Source: Mycolicibacterium celeriflavum (GTDB lineage: Bacteria; Actinomycetota; Actinomycetes; Mycobacteriales; Mycobacteriaceae). From it: a DNA stretch of 64,000 bases. The first letter of the stretch is position 1; every line of letters begins with the position of its first letter. The notes under the pieces are model-generated. The model worked only from the letters and a program-made list of their open reading frames with translations. It did no database searches and was not told where the DNA came from. The translations under genes and the position numbers were made by a program. The stretch is from contig NZ_AP022591.1 of assembly GCF_010731795.1 (NCBI RefSeq), positions 434,001 through 498,000 of the forward strand, read 5' to 3'. Of this stretch, positions 9,780 to 22,558 are shown piece after piece.

Positions 9780-11711
9780 CTACAGCTGCACGGGATAGGT
9801 CGGTTCACCGATCTGCGGAGTGATGCTGTGCTCGACGAAGATCGCGTGCCACAGCATGAAGATCAGCACGGTCCACAGCCGGCGGCTGTGATCGCTTGTG
9901 CCGCTGCGGTGTTCGTCGAGCATGGTGCGTACCGCTGCGAGGTCGATCAGGTCTCCCGCCTGTGACGAGTTGACCATCGAATACGCCCATTCGAGCAGTT
10001 CGCCGGCCCGCAACCAATGCCGGATGGGCACCGGGAAGCCCAGCTTCGGCCGGTTCAGCACATGCGCCGGGACGATAGGCTCCAGCGCGCGCCGCAACGC
10101 GAATTTGGTTGTCGCCCTGGTGATTTTCTGGTCATAGGGCAGCCGGGATGCGACCGCGAAGACCTCTGGGTCCAGGAACGGCACCCGCAGTTCCAGCGAG
10201 TTCGCCATAGTCATCTTGTCGGCCTTGACCAGGATGTCGCCGCGCAGCCAGGTGAACAGGTCGACGTGCTGCATGCGCGCGACGGGATCCCAGCCCGCCG
10301 ATGCCGCATACACCGGTGCGGTCACGTCGGTGTGTGTCCACTCCTGGCGAAAGCCGGGCAGCACCGCCTGCAGCTGCGCGTCCGAGAAGCTGCGCGCATT
10401 GCCGTAGTAGCGCTCTTCGAGCGTGAGCGAGCCGCGGTGCAGCAGGCTCTTGCCGCGCATTCCCTCCGGCAGCGGCCGCGACGCCCGCCCCAGCGATCGT
10501 CGCAGCGGCCGGGGCAGATACTCGAAAGGCCGCAGCGACAACGGCTCCCGGTAAATGGTGTAGCCGCCGAACAACTCGTCGGCGCCCTCACCGGACAGCA
10601 CCACCTTGACGTGCTTGCGAGCCTCGCGGGCGATGAAGAACAGCGGTACCAGCGCGGGATCGGCGACCGGTTCATCGAGATACCAGACGATTTCGGGCAG
10701 CGCGGCGACGAATTCGGCCTGGTTGACCACCTTGGCGACGTGTTTGGCGCCGATCGCCTCGGCCGAGGCGACCGCGACGTCGACCTCGGAGAAGCCCTCA
10801 CGCTCGAAGCCGGTGGTGAAGGTGATCAGCCGCGGGTTGTGCCGCATGGCCAGCGCGGCGATCGCAGTCGAGTCGATCCCGCCGGAGAGGAAAGCGCCCA
10901 CGGTCACGTCGGCGCGCATGTGTTTGGCGACCGAATCCTCGAGCACCGCGGTGATCTCGTCGTAGCGCTCCTGCTCGCGTCCTGCCACGAAAGGCACAGC
11001 CGCGAACCGGGGATGGAAGTAGCGCGTCACCTCGGGTTGGCCGCCCGGACGGATGCGCGCGTAGCAGCCAGACTCCAGCCTGCGAACACCGCGGTGCAGG
11101 GTTTCGGGCTCGGGCACGTACTGCAGCACGGTGTAGTGCTGCACGGCGCGCTCGTCGATGGACAGATCGATGCCCAGCGTGTCGGCGAGGTCGAGCAGGC
11201 ACTTCTTCTCGCTGCCCACCGCGGTGCCCCCGGCCCCGCCGGCCAGGTAGAGCGGCTTGATGCCGAACGGGTCGCGGGCGCAGAACAGCTCACCGCGCTC
11301 GGCGTCCCACAGCGCGAACGCGAACATGCCGCGCAGCCGGGTCAGCGCGTCGGTGCCCCAGTGGTGATAAGCCGCGATGATCGCCTCGCCGTCACCGTCG
11401 GTGGCGAACTTCGCGCCGTGGTGGGCCGACAGTTCCTCCCGCAGTTCGAGGTAGTTGTAGATCTCGCCGTTGAACACCAGCACGTAGCGACCGGGCGCTT
11501 CCGGGGGGCCCCACCGCAGCGGCTGATGGCTGTGCGCGATGTCGATGATCGAGAGCCGGTTGAACCCCAGCACGACCCGGTCGTCGGACCACGTCCCGGG
11601 CTCGTCGGGACCGCGGTGACGCATGAGATGCGACGCCCCGGACACCGCCTCGACCAGGCCGGGGGACAGCTCAGCGGACGGGTCACGCAACAAGGCCAGC
11701 AGTCCGCACAC
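9780..11711 (-). CDS. asnB: Asparagine synthetase (glutamine-hydrolysing)
   Basis: Uses ATP and glutamine to amidate aspartate. 643 aa, normal for actinobacterial AsnB. The N-terminal class II glutaminase has Cys2 as nucleophile after Met removal (MCGLLALL), with HRGPDEPG and FNGEIYNYLELR. The synthetase domain carries the PP-loop FLSGGIDSTAIAAL and LSGEGADELFGGY. GTG start. Stop to stop with adoK with no base between. Confidence 0.96.
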   Translation of the reverse strand: MCGLLALLRDPSAELSPGLVEAVSGASHLMRHRGPDEPGTWSDDRVVLGFNRLSIIDIAHSHQPLRWGPPEAPGRYVLVFNGEIYNYLELREELSAHHGAKFATDGDGEAIIAAYHHWGTDALTRLRGMFAFALWDAERGELFCARDPFGIKPLYLAGGAGGTAVGSEKKCLLDLADTLGIDLSIDERAVQHYTVLQYVPEPETLHRGVRRLESGCYARIRPGGQPEVTRYFHPRFAAVPFVAGREQERYDEITAVLEDSVAKHMRADVTVGAFLSGGIDSTAIAALAMRHNPRLITFTTGFEREGFSEVDVAVASAEAIGAKHVAKVVNQAEFVAALPEIVWYLDEPVADPALVPLFFIAREARKHVKVVLSGEGADELFGGYTIYREPLSLRPFEYLPRPLRRSLGRASRPLPEGMRGKSLLHRGSLTLEERYYGNARSFSDAQLQAVLPGFRQEWTHTDVTAPVYAASAGWDPVARMQHVDLFTWLRGDILVKADKMTMANSLELRVPFLDPEVFAVASRLPYDQKITRATTKFALRRALEPIVPAHVLNRPKLGFPVPIRHWLRAGELLEWAYSMVNSSQAGDLIDLAAVRTMLDEHRSGTSDHSRRLWTVLIFMLWHAIFVEHSITPQIGEPTYPVQL

Positions 11712-11717
11712 GGCGCC

Positions 11718-11723
11718 AGTATG
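11718..11723 (-). promoter_or_regulatory. Candidate -10 (CATACT) for leaderless asnB
   Basis: CATACT followed by GGCGCC and then the GTG. The same arrangement (CATACTGGCGACC then GTG) precedes pgeF. It departs from TANNNT at the first base, so it is weaker than the other sites reported here. Confidence 0.35.
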
Positions 11724-11840
11724 CCTAATCGATGAGGTGTGTTCGGACCGGCACCCGGGCGTGGTCTACGCTGCGTAGTATTCGCTCCGGAAACTGACCG
11801 CACCGCGGTCGCGCGTCACCGACTTCTAGGAGGCTTCAAC

Positions 11841-12887
11841 GTGACACCTCGCGGGCTGAAGGCGGTGGCGCGAACGGCGTCGCTGTCAATCGTCCTGGGT
11901 GCTACGGCGTTGCTGCTCAGTGGCTGCAGCTGGTCCGAGGTGCTGGGCCTGGGGTGGCCGAACGGCATCACTCCCGAAGCCCACTTCAACCGCGAACTGT
12001 GGATCGGCTCGGTGATCGCCTCGCTGGTCGTCGGCGCGATCGTGTGGGGCCTGATCTTCTGGACTTCGGCGTTTCACCGGGCCAAGAAGACTGACACGGA
12101 GTTGCCGCGCCAGTTCGGCTACAACATGCCCCTGGAGCTGGTTCTGACCGTGGTGCCGTTCCTGATCATCTCGGTGCTGTTCTACTTCACCGTGGTGGTG
12201 CAGGAGAGGATGCTGCACGAGGAACCGAATCCCGAAGTCGTCGTCGACGTCACCGCTTTCCAGTGGAACTGGAAGTTCGGCTACCAGAAGGTGGACTTCT
12301 CCGACGGCACGTTCACCTATGAGGGCGGCGACCCCGAGCGGGCGGCCGCGGTGGCGTCCGGCCCGGAGGGCCTGGAGGGCGAGCACGGCGGCGAGTTCGG
12401 TGTGATCGCGGGCAAGCACCCGCAGGACCGCTCGTATCTGGCGTTCGACAAGGTCGAGACGCTGGGTTCGTCGAATGAGATCCCGGTGCTGGTGGTGCCG
12501 TCCGGCAAGCGCATCGAGTTCCGGATCGCCTCGGCCGACGTCATCCACGGGTTCTGGGTGCCGGAGTTCCTGTTCAAGCGCGACGTGATGCCCAACCCGC
12601 GGGCGAACAACTCCGACAACACGTTCCAGATCAGCGAGATCAACCAGACCGGGGCGTTCGTCGGCCGGTGCACGGAGATGTGCGGCACCTACCACTCGAT
12701 GATGAACTTCGAGCTACGGGTGGTGGAGCCCAACGACTTCAAGGCGTATCTGCAGCAGCGCATCGACGGTAAGACCAACGCCCAGGCGCTGCAGGCGATC
12801 AACCAGCCGCCGAAGGCCGTCACCACCCATCCGTTCGACACCCGTCGCGGCGAACTGGCGCCCCAGCTCTCGCAGGCCAGCAAGTAG
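11841..12887 (+). CDS. ctaC: Cytochrome c oxidase subunit II (aa3)
   Basis: CuA-bearing subunit that takes electrons from the cytochrome bcc complex. 348 aa from the GTG at 11841 (TAGGAGG upstream). N-terminal lipoprotein-type signal with LLLSGC; the lipid Cys would be C29. Two membrane helices (about 50-72 and 92-115) precede the cupredoxin domain. CuA ligands are visible: H236 and the cluster C277, C281, H285, M288. QWNWKFGYQ is the aromatic electron-entry motif. ctaF follows after 9 bases. The frame is open 102 bases upstream, but the signal peptide and RBS fix the start here. Confidence 0.96.
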   Translation: MTPRGLKAVARTASLSIVLGATALLLSGCSWSEVLGLGWPNGITPEAHFNRELWIGSVIASLVVGAIVWGLIFWTSAFHRAKKTDTELPRQFGYNMPLELVLTVVPFLIISVLFYFTVVVQERMLHEEPNPEVVVDVTAFQWNWKFGYQKVDFSDGTFTYEGGDPERAAAVASGPEGLEGEHGGEFGVIAGKHPQDRSYLAFDKVETLGSSNEIPVLVVPSGKRIEFRIASADVIHGFWVPEFLFKRDVMPNPRANNSDNTFQISEINQTGAFVGRCTEMCGTYHSMMNFELRVVEPNDFKAYLQQRIDGKTNAQALQAINQPPKAVTTHPFDTRRGELAPQLSQASK

Positions 12888-12896
12888 GGACACCAC

Positions 12897-13316
12897 ATGC
12901 ATATCGAAGCCCGGCTGTTCGAGTTTCTGACCGCGTTCTTCGTCCTCGCCGCCGTCGTCTACGCGGTGCTGACCGGGATGTTCCAGTACGGCGGCATCGA
13001 GTGGGCGGGCACCACCGCGCTGGTGCTGACCGCCGGCCTGACCCTGATCACCGGCACCTTCTTCCGGTTCGTGGCCCGGCGCCTGGACACCCGGCCGGAG
13101 GACTACGAAGACGCCGAGATCAGCGACGGCGCCGGCGAGCTCGGCTTCTTCAGCCCACACAGCTGGTGGCCGGTGATGATCGCGCTGTCGGCGTCGATCA
13201 CCGCGGTCGGTGTCGCGCTGTGGCTGCCCTGGCTCATCGTGGCGGGTATCTGCTTCGTGGTCACGACGGTCGCCGGCCTGGTATTCGAGTACTACACCGG
13301 CCCCGAGAAGCACTGA
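12897..13316 (+). CDS. ctaF: Cytochrome c oxidase subunit IV (actinobacterial)
   Basis: Small accessory subunit of the aa3 oxidase in actinobacterial bcc-aa3 supercomplexes. 139 aa with four predicted membrane helices (about 7-29, 36-57, 84-104, 106-130) and the family-specific loop HSWWPV. Directly downstream of ctaC, probably cotranscribed. Confidence 0.94.
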   Translation: MHIEARLFEFLTAFFVLAAVVYAVLTGMFQYGGIEWAGTTALVLTAGLTLITGTFFRFVARRLDTRPEDYEDAEISDGAGELGFFSPHSWWPVMIALSASITAVGVALWLPWLIVAGICFVVTTVAGLVFEYYTGPEKH

Positions 13317-13514
13317 CCGACTGGGCAGCCTGCGGTGCGGGCGGCACAAGGTCACAATCAGGCCACCACTTCGCCGGTAGACCGTGCCGGGTGATCCACC
13401 CAGGTGACGCGGTTGGGTAATGTTGCCGAGGCACGGTCAGCCGCCGCCGGCGAGCCGGCAATCGGACCTGTTGGCGTGTCGCGCCGGTTGAGTAGTCGAG
13501 AAGGATAGGCGTAA

Positions 13515-14366
13515 ATGAGCGGGCCGAATCCCCCGGATGACGAAGGGTCGGATTTCCGAAGTCAGGAGCCGGATCGAGGCGCCGGTGATCAGCCGGCACC
13601 CGACACCAGCGATACGGAATTCCACTCGCGGGCGTACTCCGCGCCGGAGTCCGAGCAGTTCACCGCAGGCCCATACGTGCCCGCCGACTCCTCGCTGTAC
13701 GACTACGACAGCTACGAACCGGGCGAGCCGGCCGACCAACCCACCCCGCCCCGATGGCCGTGGGTCGTCGGGGTGGCGGCGATCGTCGCGGCCATCGCGC
13801 TGGTGGCATCGGTGTCGGTCCTGGTGACCCGCACCGACACCGACAACCTCGCGACACCGGAAACGTCGACCACCACCGTGGCGCCGCCGGTGCAGGACGA
13901 GATCACCACCACCACGCCGCCACCGCCGCCTCCGCCCACGACGGCTGAGCCGCCACCACCACCGCCGCCGGAGACGGTGACCGTCACCCAGGCGCCGCCG
14001 CCGCCGCCGCCCGCACCCGCCGAACCGCCGCCGCCACCACCGGCGCCGGCGACCACACAGCCGCCGCCACCGCCGCCCACGACGACCCGCTCGGGCCCGC
14101 GCCAGGTCACCTATTCGGTGACGGGAACCAAAGCACCGGGAGACATCATCACCGTGACCTACATCGACGCGTCGGGGCGCAGCCGCACCCAGCGCAACGT
14201 CTACATCCCGTGGTCGTTGACCGTGACCCCGATCTCGCAGTCCGAAGTCGGCTCGGTACAGGCGTCCAGCCTGTTCCTGGTCAGTCGGCTCAATTGCTCC
14301 ATCACCACGAGCGACGGGACGGTGCTGTCCTCGAACACCAACAACTCCGCGCAGACCAGCTGCTGA
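13515..14366 (+). CDS. mmpS3: MmpS3-type membrane protein with long polyproline region
   Basis: 283 aa: a cytoplasmic acidic N-terminus, one membrane helix (about 80-102), a Thr/Pro-rich spacer with several runs of 6-7 prolines (about 125-195), and a C-terminal MmpS/beta domain ([19 protein letters not shown]). MmpS proteins usually partner MmpL transporters, but no mmpL is nearby and MmpS3 is the atypical member. ATG with GAAGGAT upstream. Its stop and the next start share one base (TGATG). The 198-base gap before it contains a GCCGGC-GA-GCCGGC repeat near 13447. Confidence 0.88.
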   Translation: MSGPNPPDDEGSDFRSQEPDRGAGDQPAPDTSDTEFHSRAYSAPESEQFTAGPYVPADSSLYDYDSYEPGEPADQPTPPRWPWVVGVAAIVAAIALVASVSVLVTRTDTDNLATPETSTTTVAPPVQDEITTTTPPPPPPPTTAEPPPPPPPETVTVTQAPPPPPPAPAEPPPPPPAPATTQPPPPPPTTTRSGPRQVTYSVTGTKAPGDIITVTYIDASGRSRTQRNVYIPWSLTVTPISQSEVGSVQASSLFLVSRLNCSITTSDGTVLSSNTNNSAQTSC

Positions 14367-15058
14367 TGACCTACGACACCGACGCGTCGGGGCGTTCACG
14401 GTTGACCCCCGCACTGGATCCCAGTGAACTGGACCGCACGGACCGCATCCTGCTGGGCTCGTGCGCGGCGATCTGGCTGGTCGCCCTCGGCACCGGCGTC
14501 GCCGCCACCGTGGCGCTGGTGGACCTGGGCCGCGGGCACGCCGAGTCCTCCGGGGACGCCGGCACGCCCTGGCTGCTCTACACCGTCATCGGGATCTCGG
14601 CGGTGGTGATCATCGGGGCCGTGCCGCTGCTGCTGCGGGCGCGCCGGGAAGCCCTGGCCGAACCGCCACAGGCGACCCGTTCCGCGACCGCGGCGGGGCA
14701 GAGCCGGGCGACGGACGCGACGTCGGCCACCGAGAAACTGAGGCCGGCGGGCGCGAGGGCCGGCGTCGATCCGCAGTCGGCGTATGCGGCGCCGAGACCG
14801 TTGCGCACGCTCGAAGCGCCCGAATCCGGCTCGGCAGCCGTCGATCTACTGTGGCTGCGTTGCGCCGTGGTGATCGCGTGCGCAATCGGTGTCGCCATGG
14901 TTGCCATCGGCGTGGCCACCTACCTGATGGCGGTGGACAGCAACGTCGCAGCGTGGGTGTTCTACGTGCTGACCGCGCTCGTCACGCTGGCCATGCCCGT
15001 CGTGCCGTGGTTCTACCTCAAAGAACTACGCGCCCTGCCGGATCAGCAGGGCGCGTAA
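14366..15058 (+). CDS. Membrane protein of the respiratory cluster (Rv2197c-like)
   Basis: Function unknown. 230 aa with four predicted membrane helices: two near residues 32-90 and two near 165-220, separated by an Ala/Thr-rich loop of about 75 residues. The hairpin-linker-hairpin layout looks internally duplicated, but no sequence repeat is obvious. Start overlaps the mmpS3 stop. Conserved position between ctaF/mmpS3 and qcrB suggests a link to the bcc-aa3 complex, without direct evidence. Confidence 0.85.
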   Translation: MTYDTDASGRSRLTPALDPSELDRTDRILLGSCAAIWLVALGTGVAATVALVDLGRGHAESSGDAGTPWLLYTVIGISAVVIIGAVPLLLRARREALAEPPQATRSATAAGQSRATDATSATEKLRPAGARAGVDPQSAYAAPRPLRTLEAPESGSAAVDLLWLRCAVVIACAIGVAMVAIGVATYLMAVDSNVAAWVFYVLTALVTLAMPVVPWFYLKELRALPDQQGA

Positions 15059-15095
15059 TTCCTTAAAGGCGGGCGCTTTTCGGTCAACGGGCACC

Positions 15096-16808
15096 TCAGT
15101 GGTGGCCGTTGGGCGATTCCCCATCGGCTGAGTCATGTCCGTTCGAGGAGCCCCTGCGCGCCTGGTGTTCGGCCAGTGCGGTGAGCGCCTTGCGTTCGCC
15201 CGCGCGCTCTGCGGCGGTGATCGCCTCGTGCTCGTCGAGCGGATCGGCGGACAGGAAGCCGCCGGTACCCGGAGCACCCGCGGAACCCAGCTTGTTCATC
15301 CGCTTGGGTAGGGCAGCGCCCTGGTACTCCAACGGAATCGGATGACCGTGCTCGTCGACCGGGCCCAGCGGCTGGTGCAGCTCGATGTAGGCACCGTGCG
15401 GCAGCCGCTTGATGATGCCGGTTTCGATGCCGTGCTCGAGCACAGCGCGGTCGCTGCGCTGCAGGCCGACGGCCCACCGGTAGGCGATGTAATAGACGAT
15501 CGCGGGCAGCACCACCATGCCGATGCGGCCGATCCACGTCGTCGCGTTCAGCGAGATGTGGAACTTCAGCGCGATGATGTCGTTCATCGCGGCGAGCGTG
15601 AGCAGCATGTACAGCGAGATGGCCGCCGCACCCAGCGCAGTGCGCACCGGGGCGTCGCGCGGACGCTGCAGCAGGTTGTGATGTGCGGTGTCGCCGGTGA
15701 GCTTCTTCTCCAGATACGGGTAGGCGATCAGCAGGATGAAAACCAGCCCCATGAACAGCGCCACCCACGTCGAGGCGGGGATGGTGTAGTTGCCGAGGTA
15801 GATCTCCCACGGCGGGAAGATACGCGCCACACCTTCGGTCCACATCATGTAGAAGTCGGGCTGGCTGCCGGCCGACACCTGAGACGGCTTGTAGGGCCCC
15901 AGATTCCACACCGGGTTGATCGTCAGCAGCCCACCCATCAGGCCCAGGATGCCGACGGTCATCGCGAAGAACGCGCCGGACTTCACCGCGAACACCGGCA
16001 TCACACGCACGCCGACGACGTTGGACTCGGTGCGACCCGGCCCGGGGAACTGGGTGTGCTTCTGGAACCACACCAGGGCCAGGTGAAGCCCGATGAGCGC
16101 CAACATGATTCCCGGGATCAGCAGAATGTGCAGCGCGTACATCCTGGGAATCCAGATACCGTCGGTCGAGCACTCGTATCCCACGCCGCCGCACGGGAAG
16201 TCGCCGCCGAACAGCGCCCAGTGCAGCCAGGTGCCGATCACCGGCATGCCCAGCGAGATCGACGACAGTGCGGCGCGCAACCCGATGCCCGAGAGCAGGT
16301 CGTCGGGCAGCGAGTAACCGAAGTAGCCCTCGAACATCGCCAGGATCAGCAGCAGCGCACCGATCACCCAGTTGGCCTCACGTGGCCTTCGGAATGCGCC
16401 GGTGAAGAAGATGCGAGCCAGGTGCACCATGATCGCGGCTGCGAAAAGCAGTGCGGCCCAGTGGTGTATCTGACGGACGAACAAGCCGCCGCGGATCTCG
16501 AAGCTGATGTCGAGCGTGGACTCGTAGGCCTTGGACATCTGCACACCGCGCAGCGGTTGGTAGACGCCGTCGTAGGTGACCTCCGCCATCGACGGGTCGA
16601 AGAACAGCGTCAGATAGACGCCGGTGATCAGCAGGACGATGAAGCTGTACAACGCGATCTCGCCCAGCAGGAACGACCAGTGGGTGGGGAAGACCTTGTT
16701 CAGCTGGCGTCGCACCGCCGCCGAGGGGTGGTAGCGCGAATCGATGGCTTCGCCTTGCGCGGCCGCGATTTCGGCGAGGGCGGGGGGTTTCGGCAATTTC
16801 GGACTCAT
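15096..16808 (-). CDS. qcrB: Cytochrome bc1 (bcc) complex cytochrome b subunit
   Basis: Menaquinol-oxidising, di-heme membrane subunit of complex III and the target of Q203-type inhibitors. 570 aa; multiple helices and heme-ligand His in [19 protein letters not shown] and matching helices. It has the actinobacterial C-terminal extension (extra helix and hydrophilic tail ending near SPNGHH). ATG at 16808 overlaps the qcrA stop by 4 bases (ATGA), marking translational coupling. Last gene of ctaE-qcrC-qcrA-qcrB. Confidence 0.97.
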   Translation of the reverse strand: MSPKLPKPPALAEIAAAQGEAIDSRYHPSAAVRRQLNKVFPTHWSFLLGEIALYSFIVLLITGVYLTLFFDPSMAEVTYDGVYQPLRGVQMSKAYESTLDISFEIRGGLFVRQIHHWAALLFAAAIMVHLARIFFTGAFRRPREANWVIGALLLILAMFEGYFGYSLPDDLLSGIGLRAALSSISLGMPVIGTWLHWALFGGDFPCGGVGYECSTDGIWIPRMYALHILLIPGIMLALIGLHLALVWFQKHTQFPGPGRTESNVVGVRVMPVFAVKSGAFFAMTVGILGLMGGLLTINPVWNLGPYKPSQVSAGSQPDFYMMWTEGVARIFPPWEIYLGNYTIPASTWVALFMGLVFILLIAYPYLEKKLTGDTAHHNLLQRPRDAPVRTALGAAAISLYMLLTLAAMNDIIALKFHISLNATTWIGRIGMVVLPAIVYYIAYRWAVGLQRSDRAVLEHGIETGIIKRLPHGAYIELHQPLGPVDEHGHPIPLEYQGAALPKRMNKLGSAGAPGTGGFLSADPLDEHEAITAAERAGERKALTALAEHQARRGSSNGHDSADGESPNGHH

Positions 16809-18055
16809 GCTGATTTCCGTTCCCAGAAGGCCGGCCCGACGGGTTCGATGAAGTCGCCGTTGGCGACGAGATACCCGTCCTGGTCGATGGTGATGGGCAG
16901 CTGCGCGAGGGCACGCGCAGCCGGGCCGAATATGGGTTTCGCGAAGTGCAACGCGTCGAACTGCGACTGGTGGCACGGACACAGGATGCGATACGACTGC
17001 TGCTCGTATAGCGAAGCGGGGCAACCCAGGTGGGAGCAGACCTTGGTGTAGGCGAACAGGTCACCGAAGTTGAAGCTCTCCTGGCCCTTGCGCTTGACCA
17101 CCCGGGGCATGTCCTGGGCTTTGATCCTGATCAGCATGACCGGGTTGCGCACACCCATCGCGATCTCGGCGAGATGGTGGTGCGACTCGACGGTGGTGCC
17201 GTCACCGTCGGACTCGCGCCACGGGAACACGGTCTCCATGCCGCCGGCGTCGATGTCCTCGGGCCGCATCTTGACGAACGTGCCATTGCCGGTGGAGCGG
17301 GCCAGGTAGATCGTCTCGCCCTCGTAGCGTGGTGTCCACCCCGACGTCCACAGCACGGCCTTCTTGCCTTCGGCGGTCTGCACCACCGGTTTCCACGGGT
17401 TCTTGATCAGACCGCCCATGAACGCCACCAGCGTGCCCAGGCCGAACGCGCCCAGGCCGATGCCCAGTGAAAGGCCGACGAGCTTGCGGCGCTTGATCGT
17501 CGAGGTCTCCAGCGCGTCGCTCAGATTGGCCACGACCGTCTTGCGTTGGATCTCGGGGGAGCTGCCGTCGTGGCGCTCCTGGATCGAGATCTCCTGGGGG
17601 ATGAACTTCTTCTGATACAGCACCGCACCGATGCCGATCGCGAGGATCGACAGTCCGAACGTCAACCCGTAGAGGGGAGTGGTCAGGCTGAACAGGAACT
17701 GACCCTCGGAGCCGTACGGCTTGTACTCCCAGGGCCAGAACAAGAACACCAGCACCAGCGCCAGACCCGAGAATCCGCCCAGCAGAAGCCAGTACGACAC
17801 CACGCGGGCGCTGCGCTTCTCGGCCTTGGTACCGGCGACGGGCCACCGGTCTTCCTTGTAAACGATCTCGACGCCGTCGAGCTTGCCGCCTAGTTCGAGG
17901 AGCTCCTCACGCGACATCGCCGCCAGTTGGGCGTCGGTGGGTTGACCCGGCACGCCGGCGTGACCGGGCGCGTCGGTGCCCTGCGGGGTGTCCGAGGTGC
18001 CGTGGTCCGGTTTTCCATCCATCCGCGATCCGCCTCCGGCTTCTCGCTCGCTCAT
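16805..18055 (-). CDS. qcrA: Cytochrome bc1 Rieske iron-sulfur subunit
   Basis: Carries the [2Fe-2S] cluster that moves electrons from menaquinol to cytochrome cc. 416 aa. Actinobacterial form with an N-terminal cytoplasmic extension and three membrane helices (about 88-110, 128-150, 200-222). Rieske boxes: C340-S-H342-L-G-C345 and C359-P-C361-H362. Start ATG 18055 overlaps the qcrC stop by 4 bases; the frame is open further upstream but only as antisense/shadow of qcrC. Confidence 0.97.
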   Translation of the reverse strand: MSEREAGGGSRMDGKPDHGTSDTPQGTDAPGHAGVPGQPTDAQLAAMSREELLELGGKLDGVEIVYKEDRWPVAGTKAEKRSARVVSYWLLLGGFSGLALVLVFLFWPWEYKPYGSEGQFLFSLTTPLYGLTFGLSILAIGIGAVLYQKKFIPQEISIQERHDGSSPEIQRKTVVANLSDALETSTIKRRKLVGLSLGIGLGAFGLGTLVAFMGGLIKNPWKPVVQTAEGKKAVLWTSGWTPRYEGETIYLARSTGNGTFVKMRPEDIDAGGMETVFPWRESDGDGTTVESHHHLAEIAMGVRNPVMLIRIKAQDMPRVVKRKGQESFNFGDLFAYTKVCSHLGCPASLYEQQSYRILCPCHQSQFDALHFAKPIFGPAARALAQLPITIDQDGYLVANGDFIEPVGPAFWERKSA

Positions 18056-18858
18056 GCTCGCGCTCCGATCCACAAGGCCGCGGCGATGACGGCCACCATG
18101 CCGATGATCCAGGCCGCCATGCCCTCCGGCGCGGGGCCGAACCCGCCGAGGCCGTAGCCGCCGTAGCTCGGAGTCTCCGCCGATTCGCGGACGTAGGCGA
18201 CAATGTCGCGCTTCTCGTCCGGCGACAGCTGCCGGTCGGAGAACTTCGGCATGTTCTGCGGGCCGGTCAGCATCGCCGTGTAGATCTGAGCGGGCTTGGC
18301 ATCGCCGAGGTCGGGTGCGTACTTGCCCGACGACAGGGCGCCGCCCTTGCCGGTGAAGTTGTGGCACGACGCGCAGTTCAGCCGGAACAGGTCGCCGCCG
18401 CGGGCGACGTCGTCACCGAGCAGCGACTCCTGGGCGACGCGTCCGTTGTCGTCCCGCGGGACGACCGGACCACCGCCGTTGGCCTGCACGTAGGCGCCGA
18501 GCGCGTCGGTCTGCGCCTCGTCGAACACCGGGGGCTTGTCCGGCGCCTGCGCCTCACCCCGCATCGCCGGCATGCGGCCGGTGGACACCTGGAAGTAGAC
18601 CGCCGCCTCGCCGACGCCGATCAGGCTCGGGCCGCGGTCCTCGACGCCCTGCAGGTTCACGCCGTGGCAGGTGACGCAGGAGGTGTCGAACAGCTGCTTG
18701 CCCGTGCGCAGCAGCGCCGACTGCGATTCGTCGGCGACCGCAACCTGTGGCGTCGGTGTGAGGGTGGCTGCCAGGCCACCTGCGACGCCCAGTCCGAGCA
18801 GCAGCAGCACAGCACCTGACAGGCGCCGGCGCAGCCGACGGCGCGACTTGTCGGTCAT
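18052..18858 (-). CDS. qcrC: Cytochrome bc1 di-heme cytochrome c subunit
   Basis: Membrane-anchored cytochrome cc that replaces soluble cytochrome c between complexes III and IV in actinobacteria. 268 aa. Signal/anchor helix (15-33), two heme c motifs C61VTCH and C162ASCH with distal Met candidates (GRMPAM; NMPKF), and a C-terminal membrane helix. ATG at 18858 has GAAGGGG upstream and begins [10 protein letters not shown]; an ATG five codons earlier is possible. The leader contains a 24-bp-period direct repeat shared with the end of ctaE. Confidence 0.96.
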   Translation of the reverse strand: MTDKSRRRLRRRLSGAVLLLLGLGVAGGLAATLTPTPQVAVADESQSALLRTGKQLFDTSCVTCHGVNLQGVEDRGPSLIGVGEAAVYFQVSTGRMPAMRGEAQAPDKPPVFDEAQTDALGAYVQANGGGPVVPRDDNGRVAQESLLGDDVARGGDLFRLNCASCHNFTGKGGALSSGKYAPDLGDAKPAQIYTAMLTGPQNMPKFSDRQLSPDEKRDIVAYVRESAETPSYGGYGLGGFGPAPEGMAAWIIGMVAVIAAALWIGARA

Positions 18859-18880
18859 CGAACCCCTTCTCATCGGACCG

Positions 18881-20666
<1,786 letters not shown>

Positions 20667-21414
20667 GACGTCCGACCTCTCGTACTGCTCGGCGGCCAGC
20701 CGCGCGGAGCGCGCCGACGCGGCCCACGACGACCACCGGCCGGCCGCGTGCACCGGCGAGCAGTATCCGCTCGCGGTGCGCACGATGCGCACTCCCGGTT
20801 GGTGCAACCACCGTGCGATCAACGCCGTCTCCTCGACCAGCGCGCCGCCCAGCGGTGCGGCCCCCGGCATGACGGTTTGTGCGCCAACACAGATCGCGTC
20901 GATGACCGGCATCGGTGGCACGCCGCGCGCCGCGTTGCCCGCCGCGGCCAGCTGGCCGTTGCGGATCACCGCGAGCTGCCATCCGCCCGCGCCGTCGGGC
21001 CGTGCCGCGACCAGCTCCGGAATGGCCGCCAGCGCCCGCAGCCGCTGCCCGCGCCACAGCACGTCGATCGCGTTGGCCGCGTGATCCCGCAGGCGCGCCG
21101 CCGTCTCGTATCGGCCGCGGTCGGCCAGCTCGGTGATCTGGGCCAGCACGGCGCCCAGCGCGCGGTCGTCGCGCCCCTTGATCAGGTCGGTCGCCCGTGC
21201 TACCGCCTCGGCGTAGTCGGCGGCGCCGACGTCGCGCGGCGCCGGGCACGGTGACACCTCACGTTCCGGGCACGCCGGGCCGTGCACGGCGGTTCGGGCG
21301 AGCTTGCGGGTGCACGTTCGCACGCCGGTGAACCGGGCGAGCAGCGCGGCGGTGTCGACGGCGTCCGAGCGCACCCGGAACGGCCCGATGGCCGAGTCGA
21401 AGTCATGAGGACGT

Positions 21415-21473
21415 ACCGCTGTGCCTGATTGCGGTGCTCGCACCGCTGTGCCTGATTGCGGTGCTCGCACCGC
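21415..21473 (-). repeat. In-frame 27-bp tandem repeat, two copies
   Basis: A 27-base unit is present exactly twice (21415-21441 and 21442-21468) followed by the first five bases of a third copy. It encodes VRAPQSGTA twice in the DEDDh/GIY-YIG protein, in the linker after the GIY-YIG domain. Read directly from sequence. Confidence 0.9.
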
Positions 21474-22451
21474 GGAAAAGCGCGGGAACGCTTCGTCGGT
21501 CAGCACCAACCACCACCACCGGTGCGGAAACTTCGACCGGCGGTTGTAGGGCGGCGCATGGGCGGCCAGCAGTCGTAGTTCGCGCACCCCGGCCTCGAGA
21601 TCATGCGCGCACTCGACATGGTCGACCGCGGTGGCCAGGGAGGCCATCTCCTTGATGCGGGTGCGCGAATCGGAGCCGTTGAAGTACTGCCCGACGCGCC
21701 GACGCAGGTTGACGGCGGTGCCGACGTAGAGCACTTCGGTGGCCGGGCCGCGAAACAGGTAGACCCCCGGCCGGTTCGGCAGCGCCGCGGCGAGGTGACG
21801 GTTGCGCCGCTGCGCGGGTGTGACGTCGGGCAGGTACGACCGCAACTCGGTATAGGTGTGCACACCCTGATTGCCCACCCGCTCGATGAGACCGTGCAGG
21901 ACGTCGACCGTGGCGCGGGCGTCGTCGAGGGCGCGGTGCGTCGGGGTAGTGGCGGCGGCGAACAGCCGGGCCAGCGCGGAAAGCCGCACGCTGGGCGCTT
22001 CGTCGCGGGTGAGCACCCGACGGGCCAGTTTCACCGTGCACAGCACCGGCGGTCGTGGCCAGCTGATCTGACAGCGTTCGGCGGCCGCCCGCAGGAACCC
22101 GATGTCGAAGCCGGCGTTGTGCGCGACCAGCACCGCTCCGCGGGAGAACTCCAGGAACGCCGGGAGCACCGACTCGATCCTCGGCGCGTCGCACACCATC
22201 GCCGTGGTGATCCCGGTCAGGGCGACGATCTGCGGCGGGATGCTGCGGCCGGGGTCCACCAGCGTGGCCAGCTCGCCGAGCACCGTGCCGCCGCGCACCT
22301 TGACCGCGCCGATCTCGGTGATCGCGTCGTGGTTGTCGCCGGTGGCCCGCCCGCCGGTGGTCTCCAGGTCGACGACGACGAAGGTGGTGTCGTGCAGTGA
22401 GACGTCAGCTTGGCCGTCAACATCGGCGAAGCTGAGCTGGCTCATGCGCTG

Positions 22452-22457
22452 ACGGTA
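22452..22457 (-). promoter_or_regulatory. Candidate -10 (TACCGT) for leaderless exonuclease/GIY-YIG gene
   Basis: TACCGT on the minus strand is separated from the ATG at 22445 by 6 bases (CAGCGC). No Shine-Dalgarno is present, which fits a leaderless mRNA. Confidence 0.5.
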
Positions 22458-22558
22458 GGAAACGGCACCGACAGGGGCGGGTTGCCACGCTTGACCGCGA
22501 TGAAGTTGTCGGTGGCCCCCGATAGCGTGCGGACAGCACCGACCGAGAGGAGCCATTC

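Noticed and set aside
10017..11735. 572-codon open frame antisense to asnB, and similar long frames such as 15342-17051 antisense to qcrB
   Set aside because: High GC content keeps antisense frames open. The products are Arg/His/Asp-rich with no domain, while the opposite strand encodes a clear enzyme.
13915..14085. CCGCC-rich stretch in mmpS3 as a possible microsatellite
   Set aside because: It is explained by polyproline codons in frame; no regular long unit.
15059..15095. Hairpin between the Rv2197c-like gene and qcrB (AAAGGCGGGCGCTTTT)
   Set aside because: Arms match only with a bulge and the stem is short; not strong enough to list as a terminator.
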